From the NCBI GenBank assembly GCA_028819255.1, contig JAPPMB010000114.1, forward strand, positions 64,998 through 128,997: 64,000 nucleotides of DNA. Direction: 5' to 3'. Below, piece by piece: positions 44,657 to 53,383 of this stretch. The number at the start of each line of letters is the position of its first letter. The stretch's first letter is position 1. A model generated the notes under the pieces. It saw nothing but the letters and a program-made list of their open reading frames with translations, was not told the DNA's origin and did no database searches. Source of the DNA: Bryobacterales bacterium. Lineage in GTDB: Bacteria; Acidobacteriota; Terriglobia; Bryobacterales; UBA6623. Both the position numbers and the translations under genes were made by a program.

Positions 44657-46162
44657 TTGCGCGCTAACTCGACAACAGTTCCCGTTTCCGGGTCGGCGGG
44701 GCCGAAGCCGACGGTGCTGATCGCGGGGGCCTCGGGATACATTGGCGGAAGGCTGTTGGCGCAGCTTGAGTCGCGAGGCTGTCGGGTCCGGTGCCTCAGC
44801 CGTGATCCGGATTCCCTCCGGCCTCGTGTCGGGAGACTGACCGAGGTCGTGCGCGGGGACGTGCTTGACGGATCGTCGCTGCGGCCGGCGTGTGCTGGCG
44901 TGGACGTCGCGTATTATCTTGTTCACTCCATGGCCGCGGGGGCCGGCTTCCAGGAGTTCGACCGCCGCGCAGCGGAGACCTTCGGTCGCGCGGCGCTCGA
45001 ACAGGGAGTCAGCCGGATCATCTACCTGGGAGGCCTCGGAGCGGGCGCAAACCTGTCGTCGCATCTGGAGAGCCGCCAGGAAGTCGGCAGACTGCTTCGG
45101 GCGTCTGGCGTGCCGACCTTGGAATTCCGGGCATCGATCATCCTCGGCTCGGCCAGCCTGTCCTTCGAGATCGTTCGAACGCTTGTCGACCGCCTTCCCG
45201 TGATGGTGACGCCGCGGTGGACCAGCACTCTGTCACAGCCCATTGCCGTTGAGGACGTGGTGTCGTACCTGGTCGCGGCCCTTGATCTGGACCTCCCGGC
45301 AAGCAAGGTGCTCGATATCGGAGGCGCCGACCGGGTCTCGTACCTCGACCTGATGCGCGAGTACGCCCGTCTCCGGGGCCTTCGCAGGCTGATCGTGCCC
45401 GTTCCGTGCCTGACGCCCAGGCTCTCCAGTCTCTGGCTCGGTCTGGTCACGCCAGTGTACGCGCGCATAGGGAGGCATCTGATCGAGGGCGTGCGCAACG
45501 AAACAGTCGTGACTTCGGACGCGGCGCTCGCGACGTTCGACATCCGCCCGATGACGGCCCGCACCGCCATGGAGCGGGCTCTGACGAACGAGGATCGCGA
45601 ATTCGCCCGGACGCGCTGGTCCGACGCGTATCCGGCCCGGAAGAGCGATTCCAACTGGGGAGGCGTGCGCTTCGGCCAGAGGATAGTCGACTCCCGTACG
45701 GTCGCGTTAACGCTTCCGGCGGAACAGGTGTTTCGCAGCGTCGAGGCAATCGGCGGGAACACGGGCTGGTATTTCGCGAACTGGCTCTGGCGCTTGCGCG
45801 GATTCGTGGACCTGCTGGTCGGAGGAGTCGGCATGCGCAGAGGTCGCCGGAATCCGCGTCGACTCCAGCCCGGCGACACAGTCGATTTCTGGCGTGTCGA
45901 ACTGATCGAGTCCAACAGGCGATTGCGGCTCCATGCGGAAATGCTTCTTCCCGGCCGTGCGTGGCTCGAGTTCGAGGTCGAGCCGGACGGCCCGAACTGC
46001 ACGCTGCGGCAGACGGCCGAGTTCGACCCGTCCGGCTGGCTGGGTCATCTCTACTGGTATTCGCTCTATCCCGTCCATCGGTTGATCTTCGCCGGCATGC
46101 TCAGGAATCTGGCTCGGGCCGCCGGCAAGCCAGGACGAAGCCCGACCGCTGGAGCGGCCTAG
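44657..46162 (+). CDS. SDR/NmrA-like NAD(P)-binding protein fused to DUF2867
   Basis: A ~501-aa two-domain protein. Residues ~20-310 form an atypical SDR with the glycine motif VLIAGASGYIGGRLL and 'YLVHSMAAGAGFQEFDRRAAETF'. Residues ~335-490 match DUF2867: 'VALTLPAEQVFRSVEAIGGNTGWYFANWLWRLRG', 'PGDTVDFWRVE', 'FDPSGWLGHLYWYSLYPVH'. The combination is found in many bacteria without a tested activity; a nucleoside- or quinone-related oxidoreductase is possible. The TTG start is tentative; GTG 44714 would begin at the Rossmann motif. Confidence 0.82.
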   Translation: MRANSTTVPVSGSAGPKPTVLIAGASGYIGGRLLAQLESRGCRVRCLSRDPDSLRPRVGRLTEVVRGDVLDGSSLRPACAGVDVAYYLVHSMAAGAGFQEFDRRAAETFGRAALEQGVSRIIYLGGLGAGANLSSHLESRQEVGRLLRASGVPTLEFRASIILGSASLSFEIVRTLVDRLPVMVTPRWTSTLSQPIAVEDVVSYLVAALDLDLPASKVLDIGGADRVSYLDLMREYARLRGLRRLIVPVPCLTPRLSSLWLGLVTPVYARIGRHLIEGVRNETVVTSDAALATFDIRPMTARTAMERALTNEDREFARTRWSDAYPARKSDSNWGGVRFGQRIVDSRTVALTLPAEQVFRSVEAIGGNTGWYFANWLWRLRGFVDLLVGGVGMRRGRRNPRRLQPGDTVDFWRVELIESNRRLRLHAEMLLPGRAWLEFEVEPDGPNCTLRQTAEFDPSGWLGHLYWYSLYPVHRLIFAGMLRNLARAAGKPGRSPTAGAA

Positions 46163-46494
46163 GATCCGCAATGAGGCCCGCCGGTCGGTCTGGCCGGCTG
46201 GCCGAAACGGGTTTCGGGGCTGAACCGCGGGAGCGCCCCGACCGCCCAGCCCTTCGCGATGTGCCAGGCCGGCTGCGAAGCGAGGTTCCGGCAGCGTGCG
46301 GGGCGCATGCCCTGAATCGTCCGGGTGGAGGTCAGGGATGGTCCCGGTCGGGCCCGGCAGGGCCGGGCGGCTGCCCAGCGTTTGAGAACTCTGCGCGGAC
46401 GCCGACCGACCAGACGGAACAACCCCGCGTTCCTATAATGGGTGTCCGGCCAGCCCCCGGACAGCGTGCCAGGCACGGTGTGGGGGTGTGGCCG
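46163..46494. other. Intergenic region upstream of the xanthine dehydrogenase-family operon
   Basis: About 330 bp with no credible gene. It carries the operon's likely promoter (TATAAT at 46434-46439) near its right edge. Confidence 0.45.
46434..46439 (+). promoter_or_regulatory. TATAAT -10 element of the molybdoenzyme operon
   Basis: A perfect TATAAT 71 bp before the TTG start. Unlike the leaderless pattern elsewhere, this unit has a real leader and Shine-Dalgarno. Confidence 0.5.
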
Positions 46495-46501
46495 AAGGAG
46501 G
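46495..46501 (+). promoter_or_regulatory. Shine-Dalgarno that fixes a TTG start
   Basis: AAGGAGG lies 9 bp before the TTG at 46511, where homology to the FAD subunit begins (LHWVDYLRP). It supports this start over the GTG at 46442. Confidence 0.7.
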
Positions 46502-46510
46502 GTCCGGCTC

Positions 46511-47407
46511 TTGCACTGGGTTGATTATCTCCGCCCGCACACTCTTCACGAGTGCCTGCGGGCATTCGCCAAGCATGGTTCCGACGCCCGTGCTCTTGCG
46601 GGCGGCACGGACCTGCTCGTGCAGATGCGGAGCGGACGCCGAAGGAACCGTGTCCTGGTCGACGTCAAGGCTGTCCCTGAACTCAACGAGCTCAGCTTCG
46701 ACAGCGAGTCCGGCCTCACGCTCGGCGCGGCGGTTCCCTGCTACCGCATTTACGGCGACGAGACGGTCTGCCGCAAGTATCCCGGCCTCATCGACACCGT
46801 TTCCATGATCGGCGGCACCCAGATCCAGGGGCGTGCCACGGTGGGCGGGAACCTCTGCAACGCCGCGCCCAGCGCGGATGCGGTGCCGGCCCTGATTGCT
46901 CTCGGAGCGACCTGCCGGATCGCCTCGGCATCCGGAGAGCGAAAGGTCGCGGTCGAGGACTTCTGCATCGCTCCCGGCAGCAGCGTCCTGACTCCGTCCG
47001 AGGTCCTGGTGTCCCTGCAACTGCCCCCGCCCGCTGCGGAATCCGGGGCCTGCTACCTGCGCTTCATCCCACGGAACGAGATGGACATCGCAGTAGCGGG
47101 CGCGGGCGTTGCGGTCACCCTTTCGAACGGCATGTTCCGCGACGCGCGGGTCGCTCTCGCCTCGGTCGCTCCCACCCCGCTGTTCGTCGAGGCAGCGGGC
47201 GCGGCTCTCCGCGGGCAGCCCGTCGGGCGCGCGGCGGTCGCGAAGGCTGCAGCCGCAGCCAGGGAGGCCGCAAGGCCGATCAGCGACATGCGGGGAACTG
47301 CCGAGTACCGCAGAAACCTGTGCGAGGTCCTGACCCGTCGCGCGCTGGGCACGGCGGTGCGGCGCGCAGGCGGATCGCTCGACGGGAAGGAAACTCCAGC
47401 GCCATGA
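46511..47407 (+). CDS. Xanthine dehydrogenase-family FAD-binding subunit (CoxM-like)
   Basis: A 298-aa FAD subunit of a molybdenum hydroxylase. FAD-contact loops: 'ALAGGTDLLVQMRSG' and 'IQGRATVGGNLCNAAPSADAVPAL'. It passes electrons from the 2Fe-2S subunit to NAD or another acceptor. Order of genes is medium-small-large (M-S-L) as in carbon monoxide dehydrogenase-like operons. Its stop overlaps the ATG of the next gene by 4 bp. Confidence 0.9.
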   Translation: MHWVDYLRPHTLHECLRAFAKHGSDARALAGGTDLLVQMRSGRRRNRVLVDVKAVPELNELSFDSESGLTLGAAVPCYRIYGDETVCRKYPGLIDTVSMIGGTQIQGRATVGGNLCNAAPSADAVPALIALGATCRIASASGERKVAVEDFCIAPGSSVLTPSEVLVSLQLPPPAAESGACYLRFIPRNEMDIAVAGAGVAVTLSNGMFRDARVALASVAPTPLFVEAAGAALRGQPVGRAAVAKAAAAAREAARPISDMRGTAEYRRNLCEVLTRRALGTAVRRAGGSLDGKETPAP

Positions 47408-47889
47408 GACTGACTCACGTCCGAACGACCGTCAACGGCCAGCCGACCGAGTTCCTCTGCGAACCGCGACAGTCCCTGCTCGAGGTCCTGCGCGACAACC
47501 TGCGTCTCACCGGCACCAAGGAGGGCTGCAACGACGGCAACTGCGGCGCATGCACCGTCGAGATGGACGGCCGCATCGTGCCCGCCTGTCTGGTGCTGGG
47601 CGTGGAGGCCGAGGGCTCCGAGATCCTCACGATCGAGGGCATCGCCGACGGCAGTGCGCTGCACAGCGTGCAGGCCGCGTTCCTCGAGGGCGCCGCCTTG
47701 CAGTGCGGCGTCTGCACGCCGGGCTTCATCGTCGCCTCCAAGGCTCTACTGGATCGGAATCCGGACCCCACCGAGGACGAGATCCGGCTATGGCTCGCCA
47801 ACAACCTCTGCCGCTGCACCGGGTACGACAAGATCATCCGCTCGGTGCAGGCGGCCGCAATCCGAATGCAGCAGGAGACCGCATCATGA
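47404..47889 (+). CDS. Xanthine dehydrogenase-family 2Fe-2S subunit (CoxS-like)
   Basis: A 161-aa protein with two 2Fe-2S sites: a plant-ferredoxin cluster (C-x4-C-x2-C in GCNDGNCGACTV, last Cys in 'VPACLVL') and the C-terminal helical cluster ('CGVCTPGFIVA' and 'NNLCRCTGYDKI'). It carries electrons from the molybdenum site to FAD. ATG chosen because it overlaps the preceding stop; 4-bp overlap with the large subunit too. Confidence 0.93.
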   Translation: MRLTHVRTTVNGQPTEFLCEPRQSLLEVLRDNLRLTGTKEGCNDGNCGACTVEMDGRIVPACLVLGVEAEGSEILTIEGIADGSALHSVQAAFLEGAALQCGVCTPGFIVASKALLDRNPDPTEDEIRLWLANNLCRCTGYDKIIRSVQAAAIRMQQETAS

Positions 47890-50231
47890 GCACAGCTACC
47901 GTTGATCCCGCGATCGCCCCGGCGGCGCCCGCCAAGCCCACCGGCAACGGTGTCCCGGGCCGGAACGGCTATGAGCCGAACATGGTGCTCGCCACCAGGA
48001 CCTTCGACGTGGTCGGCACGCGTCCGGTGCGTCACGACGGTGCCGACAAGGTCACCGGCCGTGCGCTCTACGGCGCGGACGTGCAGCTGTCCGGCATGCT
48101 GCACGGTGCGATCCTTCGCAGCCCGCACGCCCACGCCAGGATTCTCTCGATCGACACCTCCCGGGCGGAGGCCATGGACGGAGTCCTGGCGGTCGTGACC
48201 GCCGAGGACCTGCCTCCCGCCGAGGACAAGCTGGTCGATGTCGGCGAGGGGGACACCCGGCTCTCCTACGTCCACGGCAACATCCTTGCCAAGGACAAGG
48301 TCCTCTACCAGGGCCACGCAGTGGCCGCCGTGGCCGCAGCCAGTCCGCACGTCGCGGAGGAGGCGGCCAACGCGATCGAGGTCCGCTACGAGCCCCTCCC
48401 GAGTTCCATGACCGCCCCCGAGGCGATGCGGTCCGAGGCGGCGCTTCTGCACGAGGACCTTCGCATGAAGGAGTTCGGCGAGGTGAGCGAAAAGCCGTCC
48501 AACGTTGCCGACCACTTCATGTGGTCGCTCGGCGATGTGGAACGGGGCTTCGCGAACTCCGACGTCACGGTCGAGAGGACGTTCGACACGGCTACCGTGC
48601 ACCAGGGATACATCGAGCCCCACAACGTGACTGCGCTGTGGAATCACGACGGCCGCCTTCATATCTGGTGCTCCACGCAGGGAGCTTTCGTCGTCCGCGA
48701 CGTGACGGCCAAGGTTCTGGAACTACCGGTGTCGAAGATCAAGGTGACGCCGATGGAGATCGGCGGCGGCTTCGGCGGCAAGATTCCGGTCTACATGGAG
48801 CCGGTGGCGGCGCTGCTGTCGAAGAAGACCGGGCGTCCGGTCAAGATCGTCATGTCGCGCGAGGATGTCTTCCTCGGCACCGGCCCCACCGCCGGTTCGC
48901 ATGTGCGGGTGAAGGTCGGCGCGTCCTCCGACGGGAAGATCCAGGCGCTGGACGCCACGCTGGCCTACGAGGCCGGAGCGTATCCCGGATCCTTTGTCGT
49001 TCCCGGCGGCATGTGCATCTTCGCCGCATACGATTGCGAGAACGTCGCGGTCGACTGCTTCGACGTTGTCGTGAACAAGCCGAGCTGCGCCGCATACAGG
49101 GCGCCCGGCGCGCCCCAGGCCGCATTCGCCGCCGAACAGGTGATCGACGAGGTTGCCCGAAAGCTCGGTCTGGACCCGGTCGACTTCCGGCTGAGGAATG
49201 CCGCAAGAGAAGGCACGCGCCGGGTGGACGGGCCGAAGTTCCGCAGGATCGGATGCGTCGAAGTGCTGGAGGCCGTGAGGAACCACCCCCACTACTCGGC
49301 GCCGATCGGAGGCCCGAACCGGGGGCGCGGGGTCGCCTTGGGGTTCTGGTTCAACGTCGGCCTTGAGTCGACCTGCACGCTCAACGTCAACTCCAACGGC
49401 ACGGTCCACCTCGTCGAGGGATCTACAGACATCGGAGGCACCCGCACATCGATCGCCATGCAGGCCGCCGAGGTGCTGGGAATCCCGGCCGAGGACATCC
49501 TACCCGAGGTCGTCGACACCGATTCGGTGGGATTTACCTCGGTGACCGGCGGCAGCCGCACAACGTTTGCGACGGGCTGGGCGGCCCACGACGCCGCCCG
49601 GAAGGTCGTCAGTGAGATGAAGGCGCGGGCGGCCAAGCTGTGGAAGGTCGACGCGTCGGAGGTGGAGCACGTCAAGGGCGTGTACTCCGCCGGGGAGCGC
49701 AGCACCACCTTCCAGGAACTCGCGGGCAAGAACAGCAGGACGGGCGGCCCCGTCAGCGCCACCGCGACGGTCAAGCCCCGGGGCGTCGGAGGGTCGTTCT
49801 CCGCGAACATCGTGGATGTCGAGGTCGATCCCGAAACGGGCAAGGTGGACATTCTCCGATTCACTGCCGTGCAGGACGTCGGCAAGGCCGTGCATCCCAG
49901 CTACGTCGAGGGCCAGATGCAGGGCGGCTCGGTCCAGGGCATCGGGTGGGCCCTCAACGAGGAGTACTTCATGGGCGACGACGGCACCATGAAGAACGGC
50001 ACGCTCCTCGACTACCGCATGCCGACCTCGCTGGACCTGCCGATGATCGACACCTGCATCGTCGAGGTCGCCAATCCCGGCCACCCCTTCGGCGTAAGGG
50101 GTGTCGGCGAGGCCAACATCGTCCCCCCGCTGCCCGCAGTCGCGAATGCGATCAAGGACGCCGCCGGCGTCAGGATGCAGCGCCTGCCGATGAGCCCGCC
50201 CGAGGTATGGGCGCGGATCGCCGGGGCCTGA
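47886..50231 (+). CDS. Xanthine dehydrogenase-family molybdenum-binding subunit (CoxL-like)
   Basis: A 781-aa catalytic subunit binding molybdopterin cytosine dinucleotide-type cofactor. Seen: 'DKVTGRALYGADV', 'MEIGGGFGGKIPVYMEP', 'SCAAYRAPGAPQAAFAAEQVIDEVARKLGLDP', 'EGSTDIGGTRTSIAMQAAEVLG', and the catalytic-Glu loop 'GVRGVGEANIVPPLPAVANAI'. The active-site loop reads AYRAPGAPQ, not the AYxCSFR of form I CO dehydrogenase, so CO is not the substrate. A purine, aldehyde or N-heterocycle is likelier. No maturation factor gene is adjacent; purC follows by 84 bp. Confidence 0.92.
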   Translation: MSTATVDPAIAPAAPAKPTGNGVPGRNGYEPNMVLATRTFDVVGTRPVRHDGADKVTGRALYGADVQLSGMLHGAILRSPHAHARILSIDTSRAEAMDGVLAVVTAEDLPPAEDKLVDVGEGDTRLSYVHGNILAKDKVLYQGHAVAAVAAASPHVAEEAANAIEVRYEPLPSSMTAPEAMRSEAALLHEDLRMKEFGEVSEKPSNVADHFMWSLGDVERGFANSDVTVERTFDTATVHQGYIEPHNVTALWNHDGRLHIWCSTQGAFVVRDVTAKVLELPVSKIKVTPMEIGGGFGGKIPVYMEPVAALLSKKTGRPVKIVMSREDVFLGTGPTAGSHVRVKVGASSDGKIQALDATLAYEAGAYPGSFVVPGGMCIFAAYDCENVAVDCFDVVVNKPSCAAYRAPGAPQAAFAAEQVIDEVARKLGLDPVDFRLRNAAREGTRRVDGPKFRRIGCVEVLEAVRNHPHYSAPIGGPNRGRGVALGFWFNVGLESTCTLNVNSNGTVHLVEGSTDIGGTRTSIAMQAAEVLGIPAEDILPEVVDTDSVGFTSVTGGSRTTFATGWAAHDAARKVVSEMKARAAKLWKVDASEVEHVKGVYSAGERSTTFQELAGKNSRTGGPVSATATVKPRGVGGSFSANIVDVEVDPETGKVDILRFTAVQDVGKAVHPSYVEGQMQGGSVQGIGWALNEEYFMGDDGTMKNGTLLDYRMPTSLDLPMIDTCIVEVANPGHPFGVRGVGEANIVPPLPAVANAIKDAAGVRMQRLPMSPPEVWARIAGA

Positions 50232-50315
50232 CGCCGAGTCTCGCCCCGACTCCCATCTCGCGGCGGCCAAGCCGCACCACCGCAACTGAATTTCCAAGGA
50301 CACCTGAAAACCGAA

Positions 50316-51212
50316 ATGCCAACTTCACAGCCACTTGTCGAATCCAACATTCCCGAGCTCCCGCTGCTTTCCCGCGGCAAGGTCCGCGACCTGTATGCCG
50401 TGGGGGACGACCGTCTTCTGATCGTCGCGTCCGATCGGATCTCGGCCTTCGACGTCGTTCTGCCGACCCCCATCCCCCGCAAGGGCGAGGTGCTCACAAA
50501 GCTGTCCATCTTCTGGTTCGACTTGCTCAAGGACGTTGTGGGCACCCACTTCATCACCGCCGACGTCGCGGAGTATCCCTCCGAAATCCAGAAGCACCAC
50601 GACCAGCTCGAGGGCCGCTCGATGCTCGTCAGGCGGCTGGAGATGTTCCCGATCGAGTGTGTGGTGCGGGGATACATCGTCGGCTCGGGCTGGAAGGACT
50701 ACCAGCGGACCGGCTCCGTCTGCGGCGTGCGGCTGCCGGAGGGGCTGCGACAATGCGCGAAGCTTTCCAGCGCCATCTTCACTCCTGCGACGAAGGCCGT
50801 CACCGGTCATGATGAGAACATCGGGTTCGACGAGGCTGCGCGGATCGTGGGCGCCGAGGCGGCCGGGAGGCTGCGGGACCTCACGCTGGAGGTATACGAT
50901 CGGGCGTCCCAGCACGGACTGGCTCGCGGACTGATCCTTGCCGACACCAAGTTCGAGTTCGGCACCTCCGGCGGCGAGATCGTTCTCGGCGACGAGGTGC
51001 TGACGCCGGACTCCTCGCGCTACTGGCCGCTGGATCTCTACCAGCCCGGCCGGGGCCAGGAGTCCTTCGACAAGCAGTACCTCCGCGACTACCTCGAGGA
51101 GATCAGTTTCGACAAGAATCCGCCCGGCCCCGAACTGCCGCCCAACGTCGTCGCGAAGACCTCGGAGAAGTATGTCGAGGCGTACGTCACGCTCACCGGC
51201 GAGGACCTCTAG
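50316..51212 (+). CDS. purC: SAICAR synthase PurC
   Basis: A 298-aa phosphoribosylaminoimidazole-succinocarboxamide synthase, which joins CAIR to aspartate with ATP in purine synthesis. Motifs: 'RGKVRDLYAVGDDRLLIVASDRISAFDVVLP', 'ECVVRGYIVGSGWKDYQRTG', 'GHDENI', 'LILADTKFEFG' and 'DEVLTPDSSRYWPLD'. This is the longer form typical of many bacteria. No other pur gene is nearby. Confidence 0.95.
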   Translation: MPTSQPLVESNIPELPLLSRGKVRDLYAVGDDRLLIVASDRISAFDVVLPTPIPRKGEVLTKLSIFWFDLLKDVVGTHFITADVAEYPSEIQKHHDQLEGRSMLVRRLEMFPIECVVRGYIVGSGWKDYQRTGSVCGVRLPEGLRQCAKLSSAIFTPATKAVTGHDENIGFDEAARIVGAEAAGRLRDLTLEVYDRASQHGLARGLILADTKFEFGTSGGEIVLGDEVLTPDSSRYWPLDLYQPGRGQESFDKQYLRDYLEEISFDKNPPGPELPPNVVAKTSEKYVEAYVTLTGEDL

Positions 51213-51227
51213 CCCCGGAGCGGGTGC

Positions 51228-51233
51228 TAGAAT
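51228..51233 (+). promoter_or_regulatory. TAGAAT -10 element of the TIM-barrel gene
   Basis: TAGAAT lies exactly 9 bp before the ATG at 51243 with no Shine-Dalgarno, in the 30-bp gap after purC. Confidence 0.5.
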
Positions 51234-51242
51234 CCGATTGCG

Positions 51243-52112
51243 ATGAAGAACCCAGCCAGCAAGACGACGCGGCGGACCGCCATGCGCGCCGCAGCGTCCT
51301 TCGGTGTCCTCTCGGCCGCCACCAGGGCCGGACTGGCCGCCGAGAACGCCCGCTCCGACGGCCGGCTCAACCAGTCCGTATGCAAGTGGTGCTACCGCAA
51401 CATGGACCTCGAGGCGCTCTGCGAGCACGCCGCCGGGATGGGAATCGTCTCCGTCGAACTGCTTGATAGGGAGCAGTGGCCGACGGTCGCGAAGTACGGC
51501 CTGACCTGTGCCGTCGGCCGTGGGATCTGCAACATCCCCAACGGAACCAACCGCACCGAGAACCACGCGAGCATCGAGGCGAACGCCCGCGAGCTGATCG
51601 CCGCGGCCGGCAAGGCCGGCGTGCCCAGCCTGATCGTCTTTTCCGGCAACCGGCGCGGCATGTCGGATGAGGAGGCCTGGGAGAACTCGGCGGCCGTGCT
51701 GAACCGGATCAAGGCGCAGGCCGAGGACCAGGGCGTGACGATCCTCATGGAGCTGCTCAACTCCAAGGTCAACCACGCCGACTACCACTGCGACAGGACG
51801 GCGTGGGGCGTCGAGCTGATGAAGCGGGTCGAGTCTCCCCGAGTGAAGCTGCTGTACGACATCTACCACATGCAGATCATGGAGGGCGACGTGATCCGCA
51901 CGATCCGGGACAACATGGACTACATCGCCCACTTCCACACGGGGGGCAATCCCGGCCGCCACGAGATCGACGACACGCAGGAGCTGAACTACAAGGCGAT
52001 CTCGAAGGCGATTGCGGACCTCAAGTTCGAGGGCTACTTCGCGCACGAGTTCATCCCGGTCAGGGATCCGATGACCTCCCTGCGCCAGGCGGTCGAGATT
52101 TGCACTGTCTAG
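51243..52112 (+). CDS. Tat-tagged TIM-barrel sugar isomerase-like protein
   Basis: A 289-aa xylose-isomerase-like TIM barrel related to hydroxypyruvate isomerase. Twin-arginine signal KTTRRTAMRAAASFGVLSA precedes 'NQSVCKWCYRNMDLEALCEHAAGMGIVSVELLD'. Metal ligands expected: Glu in 'ILMELLNSK', Asp in 'LLYDIYHMQIMEGD', His in 'IAHFHTGGNPGRHEIDD', Glu in 'FAHEFIP'. This is a common Acidobacteria/Planctomycetes exported family acting on an unknown keto-sugar or cyclitol. It is the last chromosomal-type gene before the island. Confidence 0.87.
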   Translation: MKNPASKTTRRTAMRAAASFGVLSAATRAGLAAENARSDGRLNQSVCKWCYRNMDLEALCEHAAGMGIVSVELLDREQWPTVAKYGLTCAVGRGICNIPNGTNRTENHASIEANARELIAAAGKAGVPSLIVFSGNRRGMSDEEAWENSAAVLNRIKAQAEDQGVTILMELLNSKVNHADYHCDRTAWGVELMKRVESPRVKLLYDIYHMQIMEGDVIRTIRDNMDYIAHFHTGGNPGRHEIDDTQELNYKAISKAIADLKFEGYFAHEFIPVRDPMTSLRQAVEICTV

Positions 52113-52184
52113 GTGCTCCTTCCCGATGGTCTATCGTGTCGTTCTTCGGCAAGACCTGAGGGCGAGGCTGTGTTGTGCAGTCTT

Positions 52185-52394
52185 GCAAGCGTATGATATG
52201 GCGCAAGTTCGTAGGACCAATAGGAGCCGGAATCCACACGCCTTCCAGAGGGCGAGCTTTGATTTGTAGTTCATGCCCTCCACTGGGCTAGAGGAGAAGG
52301 CCCGCCCGGTACGAAACCGGTTCAGGACCAGCGGCCGGTGCCGGCGCAGCGTCTGCGGGAGAAATCCATGCCGAGAAACCCGCTTCCAGCCCAC
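52185..52394 (-). pseudogene. ISL3-like transposase C-terminal remnant
   Basis: The minus frame reads 'LRRHRPLVLNRFRTGRAFSSSPVEGMNYKSKLALWKACGFR', matching the last part of ISL3-family transposases (VEG-N-K-K followed by K-YGFR). Only the C-terminal ~50 residues remain, with no upstream catalytic domain in frame. Confidence 0.72.
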
Positions 52395-52512
52395 AACTCC
52401 TGCGGAAGAGGCTGCCGGGCCTCACCCTTCGAACCGGAAGGCCTCCTCGGCGATCATGGTGCAGACCCTTGCAGGCCGCAGCAACTGCCGCAACCTAAGG
52501 TGTCCACCAAAT
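52185..52512 (+). repeat. ~330-bp island-flanking repeat, copy 1
   Basis: Colinear with 57843-58169 in the same orientation. Both start GCAAGCGTATGATAT-GCGCAAG and share 'GAGAAACCC', 'GAAGAGGCTGCCGGGCCTCACCC' (one mismatch) and the ending 'GTGTCC-CCAAA'. By eye roughly four bases in five agree. On the minus strand each copy contains the end of an ISL3-like transposase, so these are decayed copies of one mobile element. Confidence 0.85.
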
Positions 52513-52950
52513 CTGTCCCGGCTTCATCGGCTTTCTGTACTGTCTCCACCCCGCCACCTCAAACGCCGCATGCAACGCGTCCCACAGCAGCCGCACATCC
52601 TTCGGGTACTCCATGTCCGTTTCCACTACGAACGAATTACACCGTGTCTGCAAGGGCTGCCCGGGCCCCAGCCCATGCAACCGGCGACCCTGCCTGCACC
52701 ACGACGTGACTGATCTCGTCCAGCAACGCCGTCGTGAACAGCGGCACATTGCGCAGCATGGTCCGATACGAGAATCTACCCCGGTCGAAGAGATCGCTGA
52801 GGCCCATCGTGCGCCTCACATCGAGGTGCATAAAGATCAACTCGTGCAGCCGGTCGTAGTCGCAGTCCAGCGTTTCTTCAGTATGGCCAGCACCAGAATG
52901 GACCACAGACTCATTTCCGGGCGACCTAGGTTGGGATTGATTCTGTTCCG
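52495..52950 (-). pseudogene. ISNCY-like transposase N-terminal remnant, frameshifted
   Basis: Pieces of one transposase appear in three successive minus-strand frames: 'NPNLGRPEMSLWSILVLAILKK', then 'TLDCDYDRLHELIFMHLDVRRTMG' through 'LLDEISHVVVQAG', then 'NSFVVETDMEYPKDVRLLWDALHAAFEVAGWRQ'. Together they follow the N-terminal half of ISNCY-type transposases (SLWSILVLG, FVVETDVHYPTDINLL). At least two frameshifts and a missing C-terminal half show it is dead. Confidence 0.8.
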
Positions 52951-53145
52951 GTTCCGGTTCTCTCGAGCGCGATTGGAATCCCCTTCAGATTCCACGTTCC
53001 GGAACAGGTGACCTATCAGCAGGTTGAGAATCGTCTGCAGCAGATCCTTGCCGCGATGAACGAAGTGGATCCCTTACAACGCAGCCGGGATTTCATCGCG
53101 GGACTGGGAATCCAGAGCGACATCATCGATGACGACTTGGCCTAA
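52928..53145 (+). pseudogene. Orphan C-terminal ORF fragment
   Basis: An open frame with no start codon of note ends at TAA 53143. Its last part reads 'RFHVPEQVTYQQVENRLQQILAAM', then 'DPLQRSRDFIAGLGIQSDIIDDDLA', a natural-looking amphipathic and acidic protein tail rather than a random frame. I do not recognise the family. It is probably the end of a gene cut off by the transposase insertion next to it. Confidence 0.45.
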
Positions 53146-53287
53146 GCAAAGGACGTTGTTGTTGTCAACTCTCGCGGCGTTTCCTTGCCGAAGATTATGC
53201 AGAAGAGAGCCAATAGTACTCAAACGCTTGGAGAAGCTCCCATTTTGGATCCTGCACAGCTCACGTAACTCGCCGTTCTACCTAAAC

Positions 53288-53316
53288 TTGACACATTTTG
53301 GCGCGAGCACTAGTTA
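53288..53316 (+). promoter_or_regulatory. Possible sigma-70 promoter upstream of the YhaO-like gene
   Basis: TTGACA followed after 17 bp by TAGTTA, within a noticeably AT-richer stretch (53146-53400). The -35 is perfect, the -10 weak. It could serve in addition to the TATACT nearer the gene. Confidence 0.4.
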
Positions 53317-53368
53317 GTGCGCGTGTGTGGATCAACTCCGGTATTGGCGGAGCACTGAAGACTTCAGC

Positions 53369-53374
53369 TATACT
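53369..53374 (+). promoter_or_regulatory. TATACT -10 element before the leader ORF
   Basis: TATACT lies exactly 9 bp before the ATG of the nine-codon leader ORF at 53384, matching the spacing of other leaderless-type promoters here. Confidence 0.5.
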
Positions 53375-53383
53375 GACGGCAGC

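Noticed and set aside
47886-50231. Aerobic carbon monoxide dehydrogenase
   Set aside because: The M-S-L gene order fits, but the large subunit lacks the AYxCSFR active-site loop that defines form I CO dehydrogenase.
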